64,000 nucleotides of DNA. It comes from an uncultured Eubacteriales bacterium (GTDB taxonomy: Bacteria; Bacillota; Clostridia; Lachnospirales; Lachnospiraceae). Position 1 is the first letter of the stretch, and each line of letters starts with the position of its first letter. Under the pieces are notes generated by a model, which worked only from the letters and a program-made list of their open reading frames with translations, ran no database searches and was not told where the DNA came from. Shown in pieces: positions 52,313 to 62,271 of the stretch. A program made the position numbers and the translations under genes. The stretch is taken from contig OMWV01000025.1 of assembly GCA_900314845.1 (NCBI GenBank), positions 1 through 64,000 on the forward strand. The letters run 5' to 3'.

Positions 52313-52341
52313 ATGGTACAATGATTTAAAAAATATGTCAA
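52313..52341. promoter_or_regulatory. Overlapping divergent promoters
   Basis: Minus strand: TTGACA (52341-52336), 17-bp spacer, TACCAT (52318-52313), driving the TIR-like/Sel1 operon. Plus strand: TGGTACAAT (52314-52322), an extended -10 for the 88-residue gene. The two -10 boxes overlap, so RNA polymerase can hardly use both at once. Confidence 0.65.
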
Positions 52342-52365
52342 GTTTCAGACAGGGAGGACAGATTT

Positions 52366-52632
52366 ATGTTCCGATTATGGGCAAAAACCTGTAAAGATAA
52401 TCATGTATTGCAAGATATTGTGATCGCCGACGACAGCGCCGACAGGCGCACCGCCAAGGTCGTCCATGCACTCTCGAAGATCTGCTCGGACTTTGACCTG
52501 GCTGAGCCGATCTGGCTTGAGAGCAATATCCGTGATTTCAAGCGGCATAAAAAGACCCGCTTCACCCAGGACAGCTTCATAGAAACCCTGCCCTTCGACT
52601 ATCTGGAGATCCAGGTCATAGAAGAAGACTGA
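52366..52632 (+). CDS. Small hypothetical protein
   Basis: 88 residues, ATG at 52366 after GGGAGGA. I do not recognise it. It is soluble, with alternating charged and hydrophobic segments: DIVIADDSADRRTAKVVHAL, SKICSDFDLAEPIWL, KRHKKTRFTQDSFIETL, and the end DYLEIQVIEED. No signal peptide, membrane helix or metal motif. It diverges from the TIR-like/Sel1 operon with an overlapping promoter and ends at a hairpin. Good ribosome-binding site, promoter and terminator make it a real gene. Confidence 0.75.
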   Translation: MFRLWAKTCKDNHVLQDIVIADDSADRRTAKVVHALSKICSDFDLAEPIWLESNIRDFKRHKKTRFTQDSFIETLPFDYLEIQVIEED

Positions 52633-52677
52633 CCCTGGCCGCCTGATATGATATTTCCTGTACTCTTCAAAAAATCA

Positions 52678-52708
52678 GGAGGAGACTGCCGGACCGGCGG
52701 GCTCCTCC
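52678..52708 (+). terminator. Hairpin after the 88-residue gene
   Basis: GGAGGAG (52678-52684) pairs with CTCCTCC (52702-52708), and GCCGG with CCGGC inside. Followed by ATTTC only, so terminator strength is doubtful; it may also serve the convergent 730-residue gene. Confidence 0.5.
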
Positions 52709-52740
52709 ATTTCATGTCCTCTTACATTTGTCTATTCTTT

Positions 52741-54933
52741 TTACGAAGCAGCATCCATGAGCATACCGACTCTCATGACAGATCCTTCTATAGATAGAGC
52801 GAATCTCCCGCCGTTTGCCTCTATGATCTTGCATGCATCGTCGAAACTTCCATCCGTTTCGGACTGGCCGGCTGCCTCAAGCATATCGTCTGCCACATTG
52901 ATCCTGGCAATATAGACTACCTTGCCGCCCTGAACATAAGCCTCAAGATAATTTCTCACATTGTCAGCCGAAAGCCTCTCTATCTGATCAAAGATATTCG
53001 AGATTAGTATGCTGAGGCTTGACTTGTCTATATCTATGATGACCGGCTTCTCAGGAGATCTCATCGTAACGATGATGCCCCTGGGCTTCAGTCTGGGACG
53101 ATAATGCCTGCGGACTTCCTTGTTGAGCTGAATAAAGTTCACTCTTCCACTGTCCTCAGGAACCTGAACCGCATTCTCTCCGGCCTCTTCTGTATCAGGC
53201 CTGCCCGCGGCTTCTTCCTGCCGGCCGCTTTCATCCCCGCTCTGAGCAGTTGTTTCTTCAGCATCCTCTGTATGAAGCTGAACGCCTGAAGCGCGAAGCG
53301 CGTCTTCCATCTCTTCCGGCGTGAGTACCTGAGTCTTTTTCCTTGCTGCGGCTTCTGTCTGGGCATGAGCCTTCCTGACTCTCTCTATTGCCTCATCGTC
53401 CACAGCGTAAATGTGGGTTCTGGAAGCCTCATCCTCTTCGCTCTGCTGCTTCTTCTCCTTCTCGGCGCTGGCTATTACCTTGCTCAGGTCCATGGTCTCC
53501 CAGTCCTGCTCTTCCTCAAAGCCGTCTGTCTCGATATGGGGGATATCTGCCTCCGCGGCAGAAGCCTTCTCATCTTCCCCAGCTTCCCTGGCCCTGTCCG
53601 CCTCAACGTCAGCAGAAAGAGTCTCTATTGCTGACTGCTCTTCTTCTGCTGTCTCCTCCTCCTCTTCATCATCCGAGGAAGAGTCTCCGCCTGTCGCGTA
53701 GGAAATAAGGCCAACAAGCTCTATAACTGCCGCCGCCCCGGCCAGGATAAGGAATACTCTTACTCCGTGGAAGCTGTAGGATCTCTCCCTGACAGCCAAA
53801 TATACGATGCCGCCGTTCACGATGATCAGCAGGATCGCTTCTATGATGGCATTGACCGGGAAGGGCAGCTTTCCAATTGTCGCGCCTATGCCTCTTACAA
53901 TGCTTCCGACGATAGAGCAGCGGAAAAGCCTGCCTGCCTTTATCCTTCTGACAATGCTGAAATAAGACTGGGCGATCCAGATGTATGTCACAATGCCCAG
54001 TGCCGCCGCTGCCGCGTGCATCATATTTCCGTCCATGGCCATAAAATGTCTCACGGCCCAGATCAGCACGGCGGCGACCCCGATCATGACGATAAGAGCC
54101 GGCTCCGTAAATACCCTGTCCCAGAAGCTGAGATAAACGCCGTCGTATCCCTTCTTCTGTCCTGTAGCGATGATGCAGAAGATCAGACAGATGATAAATA
54201 TGACCAGAGCTGCGATGCCGACGATCTTGGCCACGCCAAAGTAACTGCCCATCCGATCAAAGCTCTGACGGGCTGTGTAATAGGCGTCCTGATAGGTAAG
54301 ATCGTTGTCGACAGCTGTATAGATGATATACTCGCCCTTTGTCCTGGCAAACTTCTCCAACCATCCGCTCTCGTCGAGAAGATTATCCGCCAGAGATGTC
54401 TTGACATCCAGCTTGCCCCCTGTGTAGGTTATCAGAGCATAGTGAGTGCTGGACTCTATTCTGTCTTTTGCGTCGTCGCCGCTGGAAACAATAGTGTAGT
54501 GATCCTTATCCTGGATGATGAACGAGAAGTTCGTGTCCTTGCCCATGTAATTCTCTACCATAGTGGTGAGCAATTCCTCGTTGCCATCCTTCGTTATCTC
54601 GGAATCCGCCTCCATGGCGCCCAACAGTCCTGTTATCTGATCCACACTGCTGCTGTACTGATCGGCGAAGCTTGCACTGTCGAAGAAATCCGGGCTGTAG
54701 CTTCCGCCTGCATAGCGATCCTGCACGTACTGATAAATGACGTAGCCGGATACCAGTGAGACGATGCATGCGATCATTAGAAATATTCTTAAAATGACCT
54801 TGACCGGCGTGCTCTTGAATGCGGACCACTCTTCCTCCGCTTCGGCTTCGCCTTCTTCTTCCGGTGAATCATAGCTGGCGACCTTCTCGTCATCTACATC
54901 ATCCCAGAAGTCATTCTTTTTCTTTCTGGACAT
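52741..54933 (-). CDS. Membrane protein with sensor-like and degenerate histidine-kinase ATPase regions
   Basis: 730 residues, ATG at 54933 after AAGGAGGAG. A charged N-terminus precedes a helix (about 46-68), an extracytoplasmic domain of about 165 residues, and roughly six further helices between about 235 and 420. A long acidic linker (SSSDDEEEEETAEEEQ) leads to a C-terminal region (about 625-730) with a histidine-kinase ATPase-like layout: KPVIIDIDKSSLSILISNIFDQIERLS resembles the N box, and IIEANGGRFALSIEG the late strand. His, G1 and G2 boxes are missing, so it is probably a pseudokinase. It shares the strongly acidic style of the giant AAA protein two genes away. Function unknown. Confidence 0.6.
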   Translation of the reverse strand: MSRKKKNDFWDDVDDEKVASYDSPEEEGEAEAEEEWSAFKSTPVKVILRIFLMIACIVSLVSGYVIYQYVQDRYAGGSYSPDFFDSASFADQYSSSVDQITGLLGAMEADSEITKDGNEELLTTMVENYMGKDTNFSFIIQDKDHYTIVSSGDDAKDRIESSTHYALITYTGGKLDVKTSLADNLLDESGWLEKFARTKGEYIIYTAVDNDLTYQDAYYTARQSFDRMGSYFGVAKIVGIAALVIFIICLIFCIIATGQKKGYDGVYLSFWDRVFTEPALIVMIGVAAVLIWAVRHFMAMDGNMMHAAAAALGIVTYIWIAQSYFSIVRRIKAGRLFRCSIVGSIVRGIGATIGKLPFPVNAIIEAILLIIVNGGIVYLAVRERSYSFHGVRVFLILAGAAAVIELVGLISYATGGDSSSDDEEEEETAEEEQSAIETLSADVEADRAREAGEDEKASAAEADIPHIETDGFEEEQDWETMDLSKVIASAEKEKKQQSEEDEASRTHIYAVDDEAIERVRKAHAQTEAAARKKTQVLTPEEMEDALRASGVQLHTEDAEETTAQSGDESGRQEEAAGRPDTEEAGENAVQVPEDSGRVNFIQLNKEVRRHYRPRLKPRGIIVTMRSPEKPVIIDIDKSSLSILISNIFDQIERLSADNVRNYLEAYVQGGKVVYIARINVADDMLEAAGQSETDGSFDDACKIIEANGGRFALSIEGSVMRVGMLMDAAS

Positions 54934-55013
54934 TATGCTCCTCCTTAAAAATATCTATAAGCAGTTTACTACATATTGCCTTGTGAAGCAACAATTTTTC
55001 TGGCCTGCCCCCT

Positions 55014-58000
55014 TCACTGGAACAGGAGTTCTCCTGCCTTCTGCACAAATTCCTGGATCGCGTCAAGCAAGCCCGAGTTTCTGACCCTGCGCAGATCCAG
55101 GGTAAAATATGGCTTTCCGGGCGAAGCCTTAAAGTGAACGTTCTTCCCGAAGACCTGACTCAAGGATCCGATCTTCTCGACATGGACCGGAGCGGATGGC
55201 AGCATATAAAAACTGGCGATCCTGTCCTTTTCCTTCACTTTTGTCATATAGGCGCTGTGGGCCAGGGCCTTTATCAGGGCGATCCGCAGAAGGGCAAGAG
55301 CCGGAGCCGGAGGCTCGCCGAACCTGTCTATCAGCTCATCCATGAGGTCTGAATACTCCTCCTCATTTGTGATATCCGCTATCCTCTTGTACATATCAAG
55401 CTTCTGGGATTCATTCATTATATAATCGGAAGGAATGTAGGCATCCGCAGCGATCTCCACCACTGTCTCGAACTCCTCCTCCTTCTTCTCACCCTTTGCA
55501 TCAGCCACAGCATTTCTCAGGAGCTTGCAGTAGAGATCATAACCGACCTGGGCCACATGCCCGCTCTGCCGCTCCCCCAGAAGACTGCCCGCTCCCCTGA
55601 TCTCAAGATCCCTGAGGGCGATCCGGTATCCGGATCCCAGCCGGGAAAATTCTCTGATAGCCGACAGTCTCTTTTCCGCCGTCTCCCTCAGCATCCGGTC
55701 TCTCCTGTACATGAGAAAGGCGTAAGCTGTGCGGCCCGAACGGCCGACTCTTCCCCTCAGCTGGTAAAGCTGCGACAGGCCGAAACGATCCGCGTCCTGA
55801 ATGATCATCGTATTTACATTGGGGATATCAAGGCCGGTCTCCACGATCGTCGTGGATACGAGCACGTCCAGTTCCCGGTTGACGAAGCTGTACATGATAT
55901 CTTCCAGCTCCCTCCCGCTCATCCTGCCATGGGCTGCCTGCACCCTCGCCTGGGGGACAAGGCGGCGGATCATAGCCGCCACGTCCTCTATGCCTGTGAC
56001 GCGGTTGTATACATAATAGACCTGCCCGCCCCTCGCAATTTCCCGCGTGATCGCTTCCCTGATCATCTCCTCATTAAATTCCATGACGTAGGTCTGAATG
56101 GGAAGCCTGTCCACGGGGGGCTGTTCCAGCAGGCTGATATCCCGGATCCCTATGAGGCTCATGTGCATGGTCCTGGGAATGGGAGTCGCCGTCAGGGTCA
56201 GCACGTCGACCGTCTCCCTCATCTTCTTTATCTTTTCCTTATGCGTGACGCCGAAACGCTGTTCCTCATCGACAACAAGAAGGCCCAGGTCTTTAAATTT
56301 TACATCCTTGGACAGGAGGCGGTGGGTCCCGATGACCACATCGACCCGGCCCTGAGCCAGATCCGCTATGGTCTGTTTTATCTCCTTGCTTGTGCGGAAT
56401 CGGGACAGCATAGCGATCTTCACCGGATAGTCCTTGAACCTCTGGGAAAATGTATTAAAATGCTGCTGGGCCAGTATGGTCGTTGGCACAAGGACAGCGC
56501 ACTGCTTTCCCTCCTGAACCATCTTAAAGACGGCCCGGATAGCGACTTCCGTCTTGCCGAAGCCTACATCCCCGCAGATCAGCCTGTCCATGATCCTGCC
56601 GCTCTCCATATCGCGCTTGACTGCCTCCACAGCGTCCAGCTGATCCTGGGTCTCTTCATAGGGGAATGTCTGCTCAAACTCCCGCTGCCATATGGTGTCC
56701 GGTCCGCATTTATAGCCTGCCCGGGTCTCTCTGACCGCATAAAGCCTTACAAGGTCATCGGCCAGCTCCCGCACGGCCTTCTTTACCTTTGTCGTCGTCT
56801 TGGACCACTCGCGGCCGGATATCTTGTTCAGATGCACGTGCTCCGTATCCTTCGCGGCATATTTCTGGATAGAATCCAGGCGGGAGGCCAGCACGTAAAC
56901 GCTTCCCCCGTCCGCGTATTCTATCTTCACATGGTCCTTGAGCGCTCCGTCTATGCGGATCTGCTCTATACCCCTGTAAATGCCGATGCCGTATTTTTCA
57001 TGGACGACATAGTCGCCGACGGTCAGGTCGTTCAGGCTGACAAGCCCGCGCGATCCCCCCGCCGGTTTGCGCCTTCTGCTCTTCGCCCTGTTTTCTTCTC
57101 CGAAGATATCCGACTCAGCCAAAATGGCAAATCTGATCTGGGGGTACTCGATCCCTCCCTGATATCTGCCATGGACGACCATGATCTGTCTGGGCAGGAC
57201 CTCATGGTCCATATCATCCGTGTAAAACACTTCCAGGTCTCTGTCCATGAGGTCTTTTGCCATCTGCCTGCCCCTCATGCTGGACCTGCACACGAGGATG
57301 ACCCTGTAGTTATCCTTTTTCCACCTGCCAAGATCAGCAGCCAGCTGCTCAAAGTTTCCGTGATAGGTCCTTGTCCCGCTCACCATAAGACTGAAACGGC
57401 TCCTTACCGGCATGATCCGGCGGGAGGGAGTCAGGGTGCTGATGAGGACTGTCCGCATCCGGGCAGCCCTGGCTATCAGAGCCTTATAATCTGAGACCGC
57501 CTTGATCTGCCCGGGCAGAACGTCCCCGCTCTCAAGCCGGGCCGCCATAACGGAGGCGTACTCCTCGCTGACGGCTCCTCCCCTCTCTTCTATCCGCAGA
57601 GGCTCATCCAGCAGGATCAGATCCCGGTCTCCGGAAAAATAATCGAGCAGGCTGGTCATGCCCGTAAAGCCTTCGTAGTTTCCGCCGAAGAAATAGCTGA
57701 CATAGGAATCGACATTTGCCGCCTGAGGACTGCAGAGCATATCCTCCCGGAACATCTTCACGGACTCCTCAAGCCGGGCCGCCGCCTCGGGCTTCCCCTG
57801 GCCGCGCAGAGATGCCGCCTGCTTTTTCATGTCGTCATCTATCTTCTTCAGGCCCCTTGCCCGGATCTCTTCCGTAAAAATATATTCCGCAGCCGGGTAG
57901 ATGGTAACGCTCCCGCAGGGCTCCAGAGATCTCTGGCTCTGGGCGTCAAAGCTTCTTATGGAATCTATCTCATCATCCCACAGTTCCACCCTGCAGGGGT

Positions 58001-58559
58001 TCTCATCCGACTGATTGTAAAAATCGAAAATGCCGCCCCGGATAGAGAACTGGCCGGGGGCTTCCACCTGCACGACCCTCTCATAGCCGAGCCGGACCAT
58101 CCTGGAAGCGATCCCCTCCAGGGAGAGGGTATCATTTTCCGCCAGCTCTATACAGAAGCTTTTGAGATATTCCAGGGGCAGGATCCTGTCTGTCAGGCCG
58201 TCCACCGTTGTCACGATCGTGACCGGATCTCCATCCATCAGGGGCCTTAAGGCCGCCAGCCTCTGGCCTGTGATCAGGTCGCTGTGGATATCCGCGTTAA
58301 AGAAGATCGTGTCCTTGGCCGGATAAAACTTTACGTTTTTGTCAAAGAAGCTGTACTGGCTGCATATCTCCTTAGCCCTTACGTCACTGTAGGTGATGAT
58401 GAGCCTGCGCCGGCAGGATGTCCCCAGGCTGTTTATCACATGGCACTTGGCAGCGTCGATGCAGCCTTCGATCTGCACGGGAGTCTGCCCATTTTCCAGG
58501 GCATCCTCCAGCTGGGCAAATCCCGCAAGCTCTCTCATGGGTTCTGTAAATGCTTTCAT
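55014..58559 (-). CDS. mfd: Transcription-repair coupling factor
   Basis: 1181 residues, typical length. It removes stalled RNA polymerase at lesions and recruits UvrAB. UvrB-like N-terminal domains are followed by the RNA polymerase-interacting domain (LTVGDYVVHEKYGIGIYRG, near 500), and the DNA translocase with GDVGFGKTEVAIRA (Walker A), LLVVDEEQRFG, TLTATPIPRTM and QLRGRVGRSGR. The C-terminal TRCF domain ends the protein. The ATG at 58559 overlaps the pth stop by ATGA, so pth and mfd are translationally coupled, the usual gene order in Firmicutes. Confidence 0.98.
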   Translation of the reverse strand: MKAFTEPMRELAGFAQLEDALENGQTPVQIEGCIDAAKCHVINSLGTSCRRRLIITYSDVRAKEICSQYSFFDKNVKFYPAKDTIFFNADIHSDLITGQRLAALRPLMDGDPVTIVTTVDGLTDRILPLEYLKSFCIELAENDTLSLEGIASRMVRLGYERVVQVEAPGQFSIRGGIFDFYNQSDENPCRVELWDDEIDSIRSFDAQSQRSLEPCGSVTIYPAAEYIFTEEIRARGLKKIDDDMKKQAASLRGQGKPEAAARLEESVKMFREDMLCSPQAANVDSYVSYFFGGNYEGFTGMTSLLDYFSGDRDLILLDEPLRIEERGGAVSEEYASVMAARLESGDVLPGQIKAVSDYKALIARAARMRTVLISTLTPSRRIMPVRSRFSLMVSGTRTYHGNFEQLAADLGRWKKDNYRVILVCRSSMRGRQMAKDLMDRDLEVFYTDDMDHEVLPRQIMVVHGRYQGGIEYPQIRFAILAESDIFGEENRAKSRRRKPAGGSRGLVSLNDLTVGDYVVHEKYGIGIYRGIEQIRIDGALKDHVKIEYADGGSVYVLASRLDSIQKYAAKDTEHVHLNKISGREWSKTTTKVKKAVRELADDLVRLYAVRETRAGYKCGPDTIWQREFEQTFPYEETQDQLDAVEAVKRDMESGRIMDRLICGDVGFGKTEVAIRAVFKMVQEGKQCAVLVPTTILAQQHFNTFSQRFKDYPVKIAMLSRFRTSKEIKQTIADLAQGRVDVVIGTHRLLSKDVKFKDLGLLVVDEEQRFGVTHKEKIKKMRETVDVLTLTATPIPRTMHMSLIGIRDISLLEQPPVDRLPIQTYVMEFNEEMIREAITREIARGGQVYYVYNRVTGIEDVAAMIRRLVPQARVQAAHGRMSGRELEDIMYSFVNRELDVLVSTTIVETGLDIPNVNTMIIQDADRFGLSQLYQLRGRVGRSGRTAYAFLMYRRDRMLRETAEKRLSAIREFSRLGSGYRIALRDLEIRGAGSLLGERQSGHVAQVGYDLYCKLLRNAVADAKGEKKEEEFETVVEIAADAYIPSDYIMNESQKLDMYKRIADITNEEEYSDLMDELIDRFGEPPAPALALLRIALIKALAHSAYMTKVKEKDRIASFYMLPSAPVHVEKIGSLSQVFGKNVHFKASPGKPYFTLDLRRVRNSGLLDAIQEFVQKAGELLFQ

Positions 58560-59185
58560 TCCTGATCCCTGTTTTCTTCTGAACTTTCTGTTTTCTTCCC
58601 GCCGGAGATTTTTTTCTTCTCCTTTTTCGTGTTGTATGTGTTCATGGCCTTTGCCATGTCCCCGCCCGCGATGAGGGCAGCCGCGCTGGCAGCCTTATCC
58701 TGGGCCTCGTCCATGAGAGTTCTGTCCTGGCCGGAATAGCGCGAGAGCACATAATCGGCCAGATCCCAGCCCTGAGGCTTTGATCCCACCCCGATCCTGA
58801 TGCGGGGGATCTCCTGGGTCCCCATATGGAGTATGATATTCTTCATTCCATTGTGGCCGCCCGCACTGCCGTTCTTCCTTATCCTGATATGGCCGACCGG
58901 CAGATCGATATCGTCATGAATGATCAGAATGTCCGAAGGATCCACCTTGTAAAAATCCGCCAGGGCCCTTACGCTCTCCCCGCTCAGATTCATATAGGTC
59001 TGCGGTTTTGCCAGAACGACCTTGACACCGTCTATCATGCCGCGCCCGCAGAGGGCTTTATGCTTCTTTTCATTGACCGTGATCCCATACTTCGCTGCCA
59101 GCCTGTCTATGGTCTCAAATCCAACATTATGTCTTGTCCCCTCATACTTTGCCGACGGGTTGCCAAGCCCTACTATTATCTCCAT
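58556..59185 (-). CDS. pth: Peptidyl-tRNA hydrolase
   Basis: 209 residues. It releases tRNA from prematurely dropped peptidyl-tRNA. Motifs: VGLGNPSAKYEGTRHNVGF (catalytic His and Asn), KPQTYMNLSGESV, IHDDIDLPVG, GSAGGHNGMKNI and RIRIGVGSKP. It has a Lys/Glu-rich C-terminal extension of about 20 residues (KKEKKKISGGKKTE). It follows spoVG with the spoVG terminator in between, so a separate promoter is likely in 59186-59260, not clearly seen. Confidence 0.97.
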   Translation of the reverse strand: MEIIVGLGNPSAKYEGTRHNVGFETIDRLAAKYGITVNEKKHKALCGRGMIDGVKVVLAKPQTYMNLSGESVRALADFYKVDPSDILIIHDDIDLPVGHIRIRKNGSAGGHNGMKNIILHMGTQEIPRIRIGVGSKPQGWDLADYVLSRYSGQDRTLMDEAQDKAASAAALIAGGDMAKAMNTYNTKKEKKKISGGKKTESSEENRDQE

Positions 59186-59262
59186 CTATGTCATCTTCTC
59201 CCTGTTCTCTTTCAAACTGCGTCCTGCTTATTCTAGCAAATCATTTTCCATAGCGCAACACC

Positions 59263-59300
59263 CGCAAAAACAAAGGGGAGGCCGCGCGGGCGGCCTCCCC
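59263..59300 (-). terminator. spoVG terminator
   Basis: GGGGAGGCCGC (59300-59290 on the minus strand) pairs perfectly with GCGGCCTCCCC (59285-59275), 4-nt loop, followed by TTTGTTTTTG; 28 nt after the spoVG stop. Confidence 0.9.
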
Positions 59301-59327
59301 TCATGATAAAAACACTACATGTGATGT

Positions 59328-59606
59328 CTATTCCTCTGATGTCTGCGGCTGGGCGAGCATCTCTTCATACTTGTCAAGAAGCATGCTCTGAAGTCTCTCT
59401 CTTGTTCTGGAGTTGATCGGATGCGCAATATCCCGATATTCTCCATCCAGCGTCCTTCTGCTGGGCATTGCCATGAATAACCCTTTCTCGCCCTCGATGA
59501 TCTTTATGTCGTGCACCACAAATTCATCATCTATGGTGATAGACACGACAGCCTTCATCTTTCCTTCCTTATTGATCTTACGAATCCTGATATCCGTAAT
59601 TTCCAT
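59328..59606 (-). CDS. spoVG: Septation/stage V regulator SpoVG
   Basis: 92 residues, starting [19 protein letters not shown]. It is the small RNA/DNA-binding regulator found in Firmicutes, required for cortex formation and septation control in spore formers and for surface/virulence genes in others. The conserved [20 protein letters not shown] and [18 protein letters not shown] regions are intact; the C-terminal tail (LAQPQTSEE) is variable. The ATG at 59606 follows GGGAGGG. Presence alone does not prove that the organism sporulates. Confidence 0.97.
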   Translation of the reverse strand: MEITDIRIRKINKEGKMKAVVSITIDDEFVVHDIKIIEGEKGLFMAMPSRRTLDGEYRDIAHPINSRTRERLQSMLLDKYEEMLAQPQTSEE

Positions 59607-59792
59607 GCATCGTCCCTCCCATAAATATATATACAGAACTGTCCACTTTATCCTGTCCGGAAGCCTTCAGCCTGCGCTGTACCTTCCCCTATCCTGCCTC
59701 CGTCCGGCATGGACAATTCAATGAGAAGTTCCCGATATCATTTTTGTCTAATCATCACGAAGTCTACGGAAACTCCGTATCAGCTCTATTCT

Positions 59793-60911
59793 TTAATACC
59801 TCCTGTCTTCACCGGCCACCACTCTGACCGCGCCCGCGTCAGCAGTATAAACGCTGTTGGGCCTCAGAGTGTTCCTGTTCTCAACGATACAGTTCTTTAC
59901 CACAGTGTTGTCACTGATATAAACATCGTTCAATATTATGGAATTCCTTACAACACTGCCATTGCCGACATAAACCTTGCGGAACAGAATGGAATTCTCT
60001 ACTGCCCCGTTAATAATACACCCGCTTGCGACAAGCGCATTCTTCACAGAAGCTCCGGGATTGTACTTGGCCGGAGGCTGATCCTCGACCTTTGAGTAGA
60101 TCTCGGAATAATCTCCGAAGAAGTAGTCTCTGACTCTCTTATTCAGGAAATCCATGTTTGTCTTGTAGTAAGAGTCTATGGTTGCAATGTTATTCCAGTA
60201 GCCCTCCAGCTCGTAGCCGTATATGCGCTTTGTCTCACGGTATCTTACGAGTATATCCTGAACCAGGTCATAGCGGTTCTCTCCTGCCGCCCTTTCGAGC
60301 AGTTCAACGAGCAGCCGCCTTCTGAATATATAAATACCAGCGTTTATCGTCATGTTGCTGGTGACTACAGGCTTTTCCTCAAAACCTCTGATCCTTCCGT
60401 CCTCATCCATGGTCAGCACGCCGAATCTTGTCGGGTCGTCCTGGTCGGAACGAAGCTTGGTATAAGCTACAGTTATATCAGCCTTCTTGTCAATATGTGC
60501 CTGCAGCATCTTATTGAAATCGGCCTTGTATACACAATCACCTGATGCGATGATCACATAGGGTTCATGGCTTCCGTTTACAAATTCTATATTCTGATAA
60601 ATAGCGTCCGCGGTACCCCTGTACCATGAATTGTTCTCCGTGGTGACCGTCGGCGGAAGCACATACAGGCCTCCCTGCTTTCTTCCAAAATCCCACCACT
60701 TTGAGGAATTCAGGTGCTGATTGAGCGACCTGGCGTTGAACTGGGTGCACACAGCCACTTTCTGTATATGTGAATTCGACATGTTGCTGAGGACAAAATC
60801 TATACACCTGTAGCTGCCCGCTATCGGCATAGCCGCAACGGCTCTCTTCTTCGCAAGCAGGCCCATGCGGTTGCTGCCGCCGCCTGCCAGGACTATTCCT
60901 ACCGCCCTCAT
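59793..60911 (-). CDS. glgD: Glucose-1-phosphate adenylyltransferase, GlgD subunit
   Basis: 372 residues. ATG at 60911 shares a base with the glgC stop (TGATG); a GTG one codon earlier is possible. It is the regulatory partner of GlgC in ADP-glucose synthesis. The N-terminus VGIVLAGGGSNRMGLLAKKRAVAAMP keeps the nucleotidyltransferase fold, but the GGxxxRL-x-LT signature of catalytic GlgC is altered, as usual for GlgD. The C-terminal part is a left-handed beta-helix (NSIILNDVYISDNTVVKNC). It forms a heterotetramer with GlgC. Confidence 0.93.
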   Translation of the reverse strand: MRAVGIVLAGGGSNRMGLLAKKRAVAAMPIAGSYRCIDFVLSNMSNSHIQKVAVCTQFNARSLNQHLNSSKWWDFGRKQGGLYVLPPTVTTENNSWYRGTADAIYQNIEFVNGSHEPYVIIASGDCVYKADFNKMLQAHIDKKADITVAYTKLRSDQDDPTRFGVLTMDEDGRIRGFEEKPVVTSNMTINAGIYIFRRRLLVELLERAAGENRYDLVQDILVRYRETKRIYGYELEGYWNNIATIDSYYKTNMDFLNKRVRDYFFGDYSEIYSKVEDQPPAKYNPGASVKNALVASGCIINGAVENSILFRKVYVGNGSVVRNSIILNDVYISDNTVVKNCIVENRNTLRPNSVYTADAGAVRVVAGEDRRY

Positions 60912-62182
60912 CACATATCACCTGCCTTGATGATCACATGTCCGGAGGGAAGGATGCCATCCGGATAATCAGAAAGCTGCGTCTGCCCGGAGATCGCCGT
61001 GTTCCTCCCGACCTTCACTCCATCGGGAATGATAGAGTTGTCGCCCACAGTGGCTATATCCGACGCGTAAACCTTCTTATTATAGATATTCTCTGCGTAA
61101 TCCCCTGTTCCGATGAGGCAATTCCTGCCCACCCTCACGGACTCGGCAATGATAGCCCGGTCCAGCACGCTGCCGCTTCCGATAACGGAATCCTGCATCA
61201 CGATGGAATTCCTGACCAGGGCGCCCGCCTCGATAACGACTCCTGTCCCGATCACACTGTTCTCGACAGTTCCGTATATCTCGGTCCCCTCGCCTATGAT
61301 GCTCTTGTCCACACTGGCCTCGCTGCCGAAATACTGGGGCCTGATGCTTTCGCTGTTCGTATAAATCTTCCAGAACTCTTCATAAAGGTTGAAATCCGGA
61401 ACGATGTCGAGCAGTTCCATGTTGGCCTTCCAGTAGGACTCTATCGTTCCTACATCCTTCCAGTAGCCGTTGAAGTCATAGACAAAGCAGCTGCCGGTCT
61501 TCTCGTGCAGGTAAGGGATCACGTGCTTGCCAAAATCGCAGCCCGGCTGATCCTTGAGCGCGAGGAGCGCTTCCTTAAGCACCTTCCAGTCAAAAATGTA
61601 GATTCCCATGGAAGCCAGGTTGCTGCTGGGGTTAGCCGGCTTCTCCTCAAATTCCTTTATCCTGCCCTCGCTGTCCGCTATAACGACGCCAAAACGGCTC
61701 GCCTCCTCCCAGGGGACATGCATGCAGGCTATGGTAGCCGCCGCATGGCTGTTTTTGTGGACCTGGAGCATGACGCCGTAATCCATCTTATAGATATGGT
61801 CGCCGCCCAGAATGAGAACATATTCGGGGTTATATTTTTCTATATATTCAAGATTCTGAAAAACTGCATTCGCTGTTCCTGTATACCAGTCTGAACTTCC
61901 GGTCTTTTCATAAGGCGGCAGCAGAGTAACCCCGCCGTGATTGCGGTCAAGATCCCAGGGTATACCGATCCCGATATGCGAATTCAGCCTGAGATGTCTG
62001 TACTGCGTCAGGACCCCGACAGTATCTACACCTGAATTAATGCAGTTGCTGAGTGGAAAATCTATGATCCTGTACTTCCCTCCGAAAGTGATCGCAGGTT
62101 TGCAAATGTCTGCCGTCAGTACTCCCAGCCGGCTGCCCTGCCCTCCGGCAAGGAGCATGGCTATCATCTCTTTCTTTACCAC
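60911..62182 (-). CDS. glgC: Glucose-1-phosphate adenylyltransferase, GlgC subunit
   Basis: 423 residues from a GTG start at 62182, placed after GAGAGGTG; the frame continues upstream without a good site. It makes ADP-glucose from glucose-1-phosphate and ATP, the committed step of glycogen synthesis. Motifs: [16 protein letters not shown] (nucleotide binding), [35 protein letters not shown] (catalytic Asp), and FEEKP (sugar-phosphate binding). A left-handed beta-helix ends the protein. Coupled to glgD; glgB lies elsewhere in the window. Confidence 0.96.
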   Translation of the reverse strand: MVKKEMIAMLLAGGQGSRLGVLTADICKPAITFGGKYRIIDFPLSNCINSGVDTVGVLTQYRHLRLNSHIGIGIPWDLDRNHGGVTLLPPYEKTGSSDWYTGTANAVFQNLEYIEKYNPEYVLILGGDHIYKMDYGVMLQVHKNSHAAATIACMHVPWEEASRFGVVIADSEGRIKEFEEKPANPSSNLASMGIYIFDWKVLKEALLALKDQPGCDFGKHVIPYLHEKTGSCFVYDFNGYWKDVGTIESYWKANMELLDIVPDFNLYEEFWKIYTNSESIRPQYFGSEASVDKSIIGEGTEIYGTVENSVIGTGVVIEAGALVRNSIVMQDSVIGSGSVLDRAIIAESVRVGRNCLIGTGDYAENIYNKKVYASDIATVGDNSIIPDGVKVGRNTAISGQTQLSDYPDGILPSGHVIIKAGDM

Positions 62183-62242
62183 AAAAACACCTCTCTCGGA
62201 TTGTGCCGGCGATGCTTGCACAATGTCTATTTTATATTTTTA

Positions 62243-62271
62243 ATTATATCATTCATGTAAAAAAATGTGAA
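62243..62271 (-). promoter_or_regulatory. glgCD promoter
   Basis: TTCACA (62271-62266), 17-bp spacer, TATAAT (62248-62243) on the minus strand, 61 nt before the GTG start. Confidence 0.75.

Noticed and set aside
2043..54690. TGTCGAA copies inside coding regions (about 2043, 27427, 34747 and 54678)
   Set aside because: Single, unphased copies at about the frequency expected by chance in 64 kb; only the intergenic arrays are phased and oriented.
59607..59792. Sigma-H promoter of spoVG and a glgD terminator
   Set aside because: AGGATAAA and GAATT pieces exist but not in the right order and distance; the ACGGA/TCCGT hairpin after glgD is only 5 bp without a T-run.
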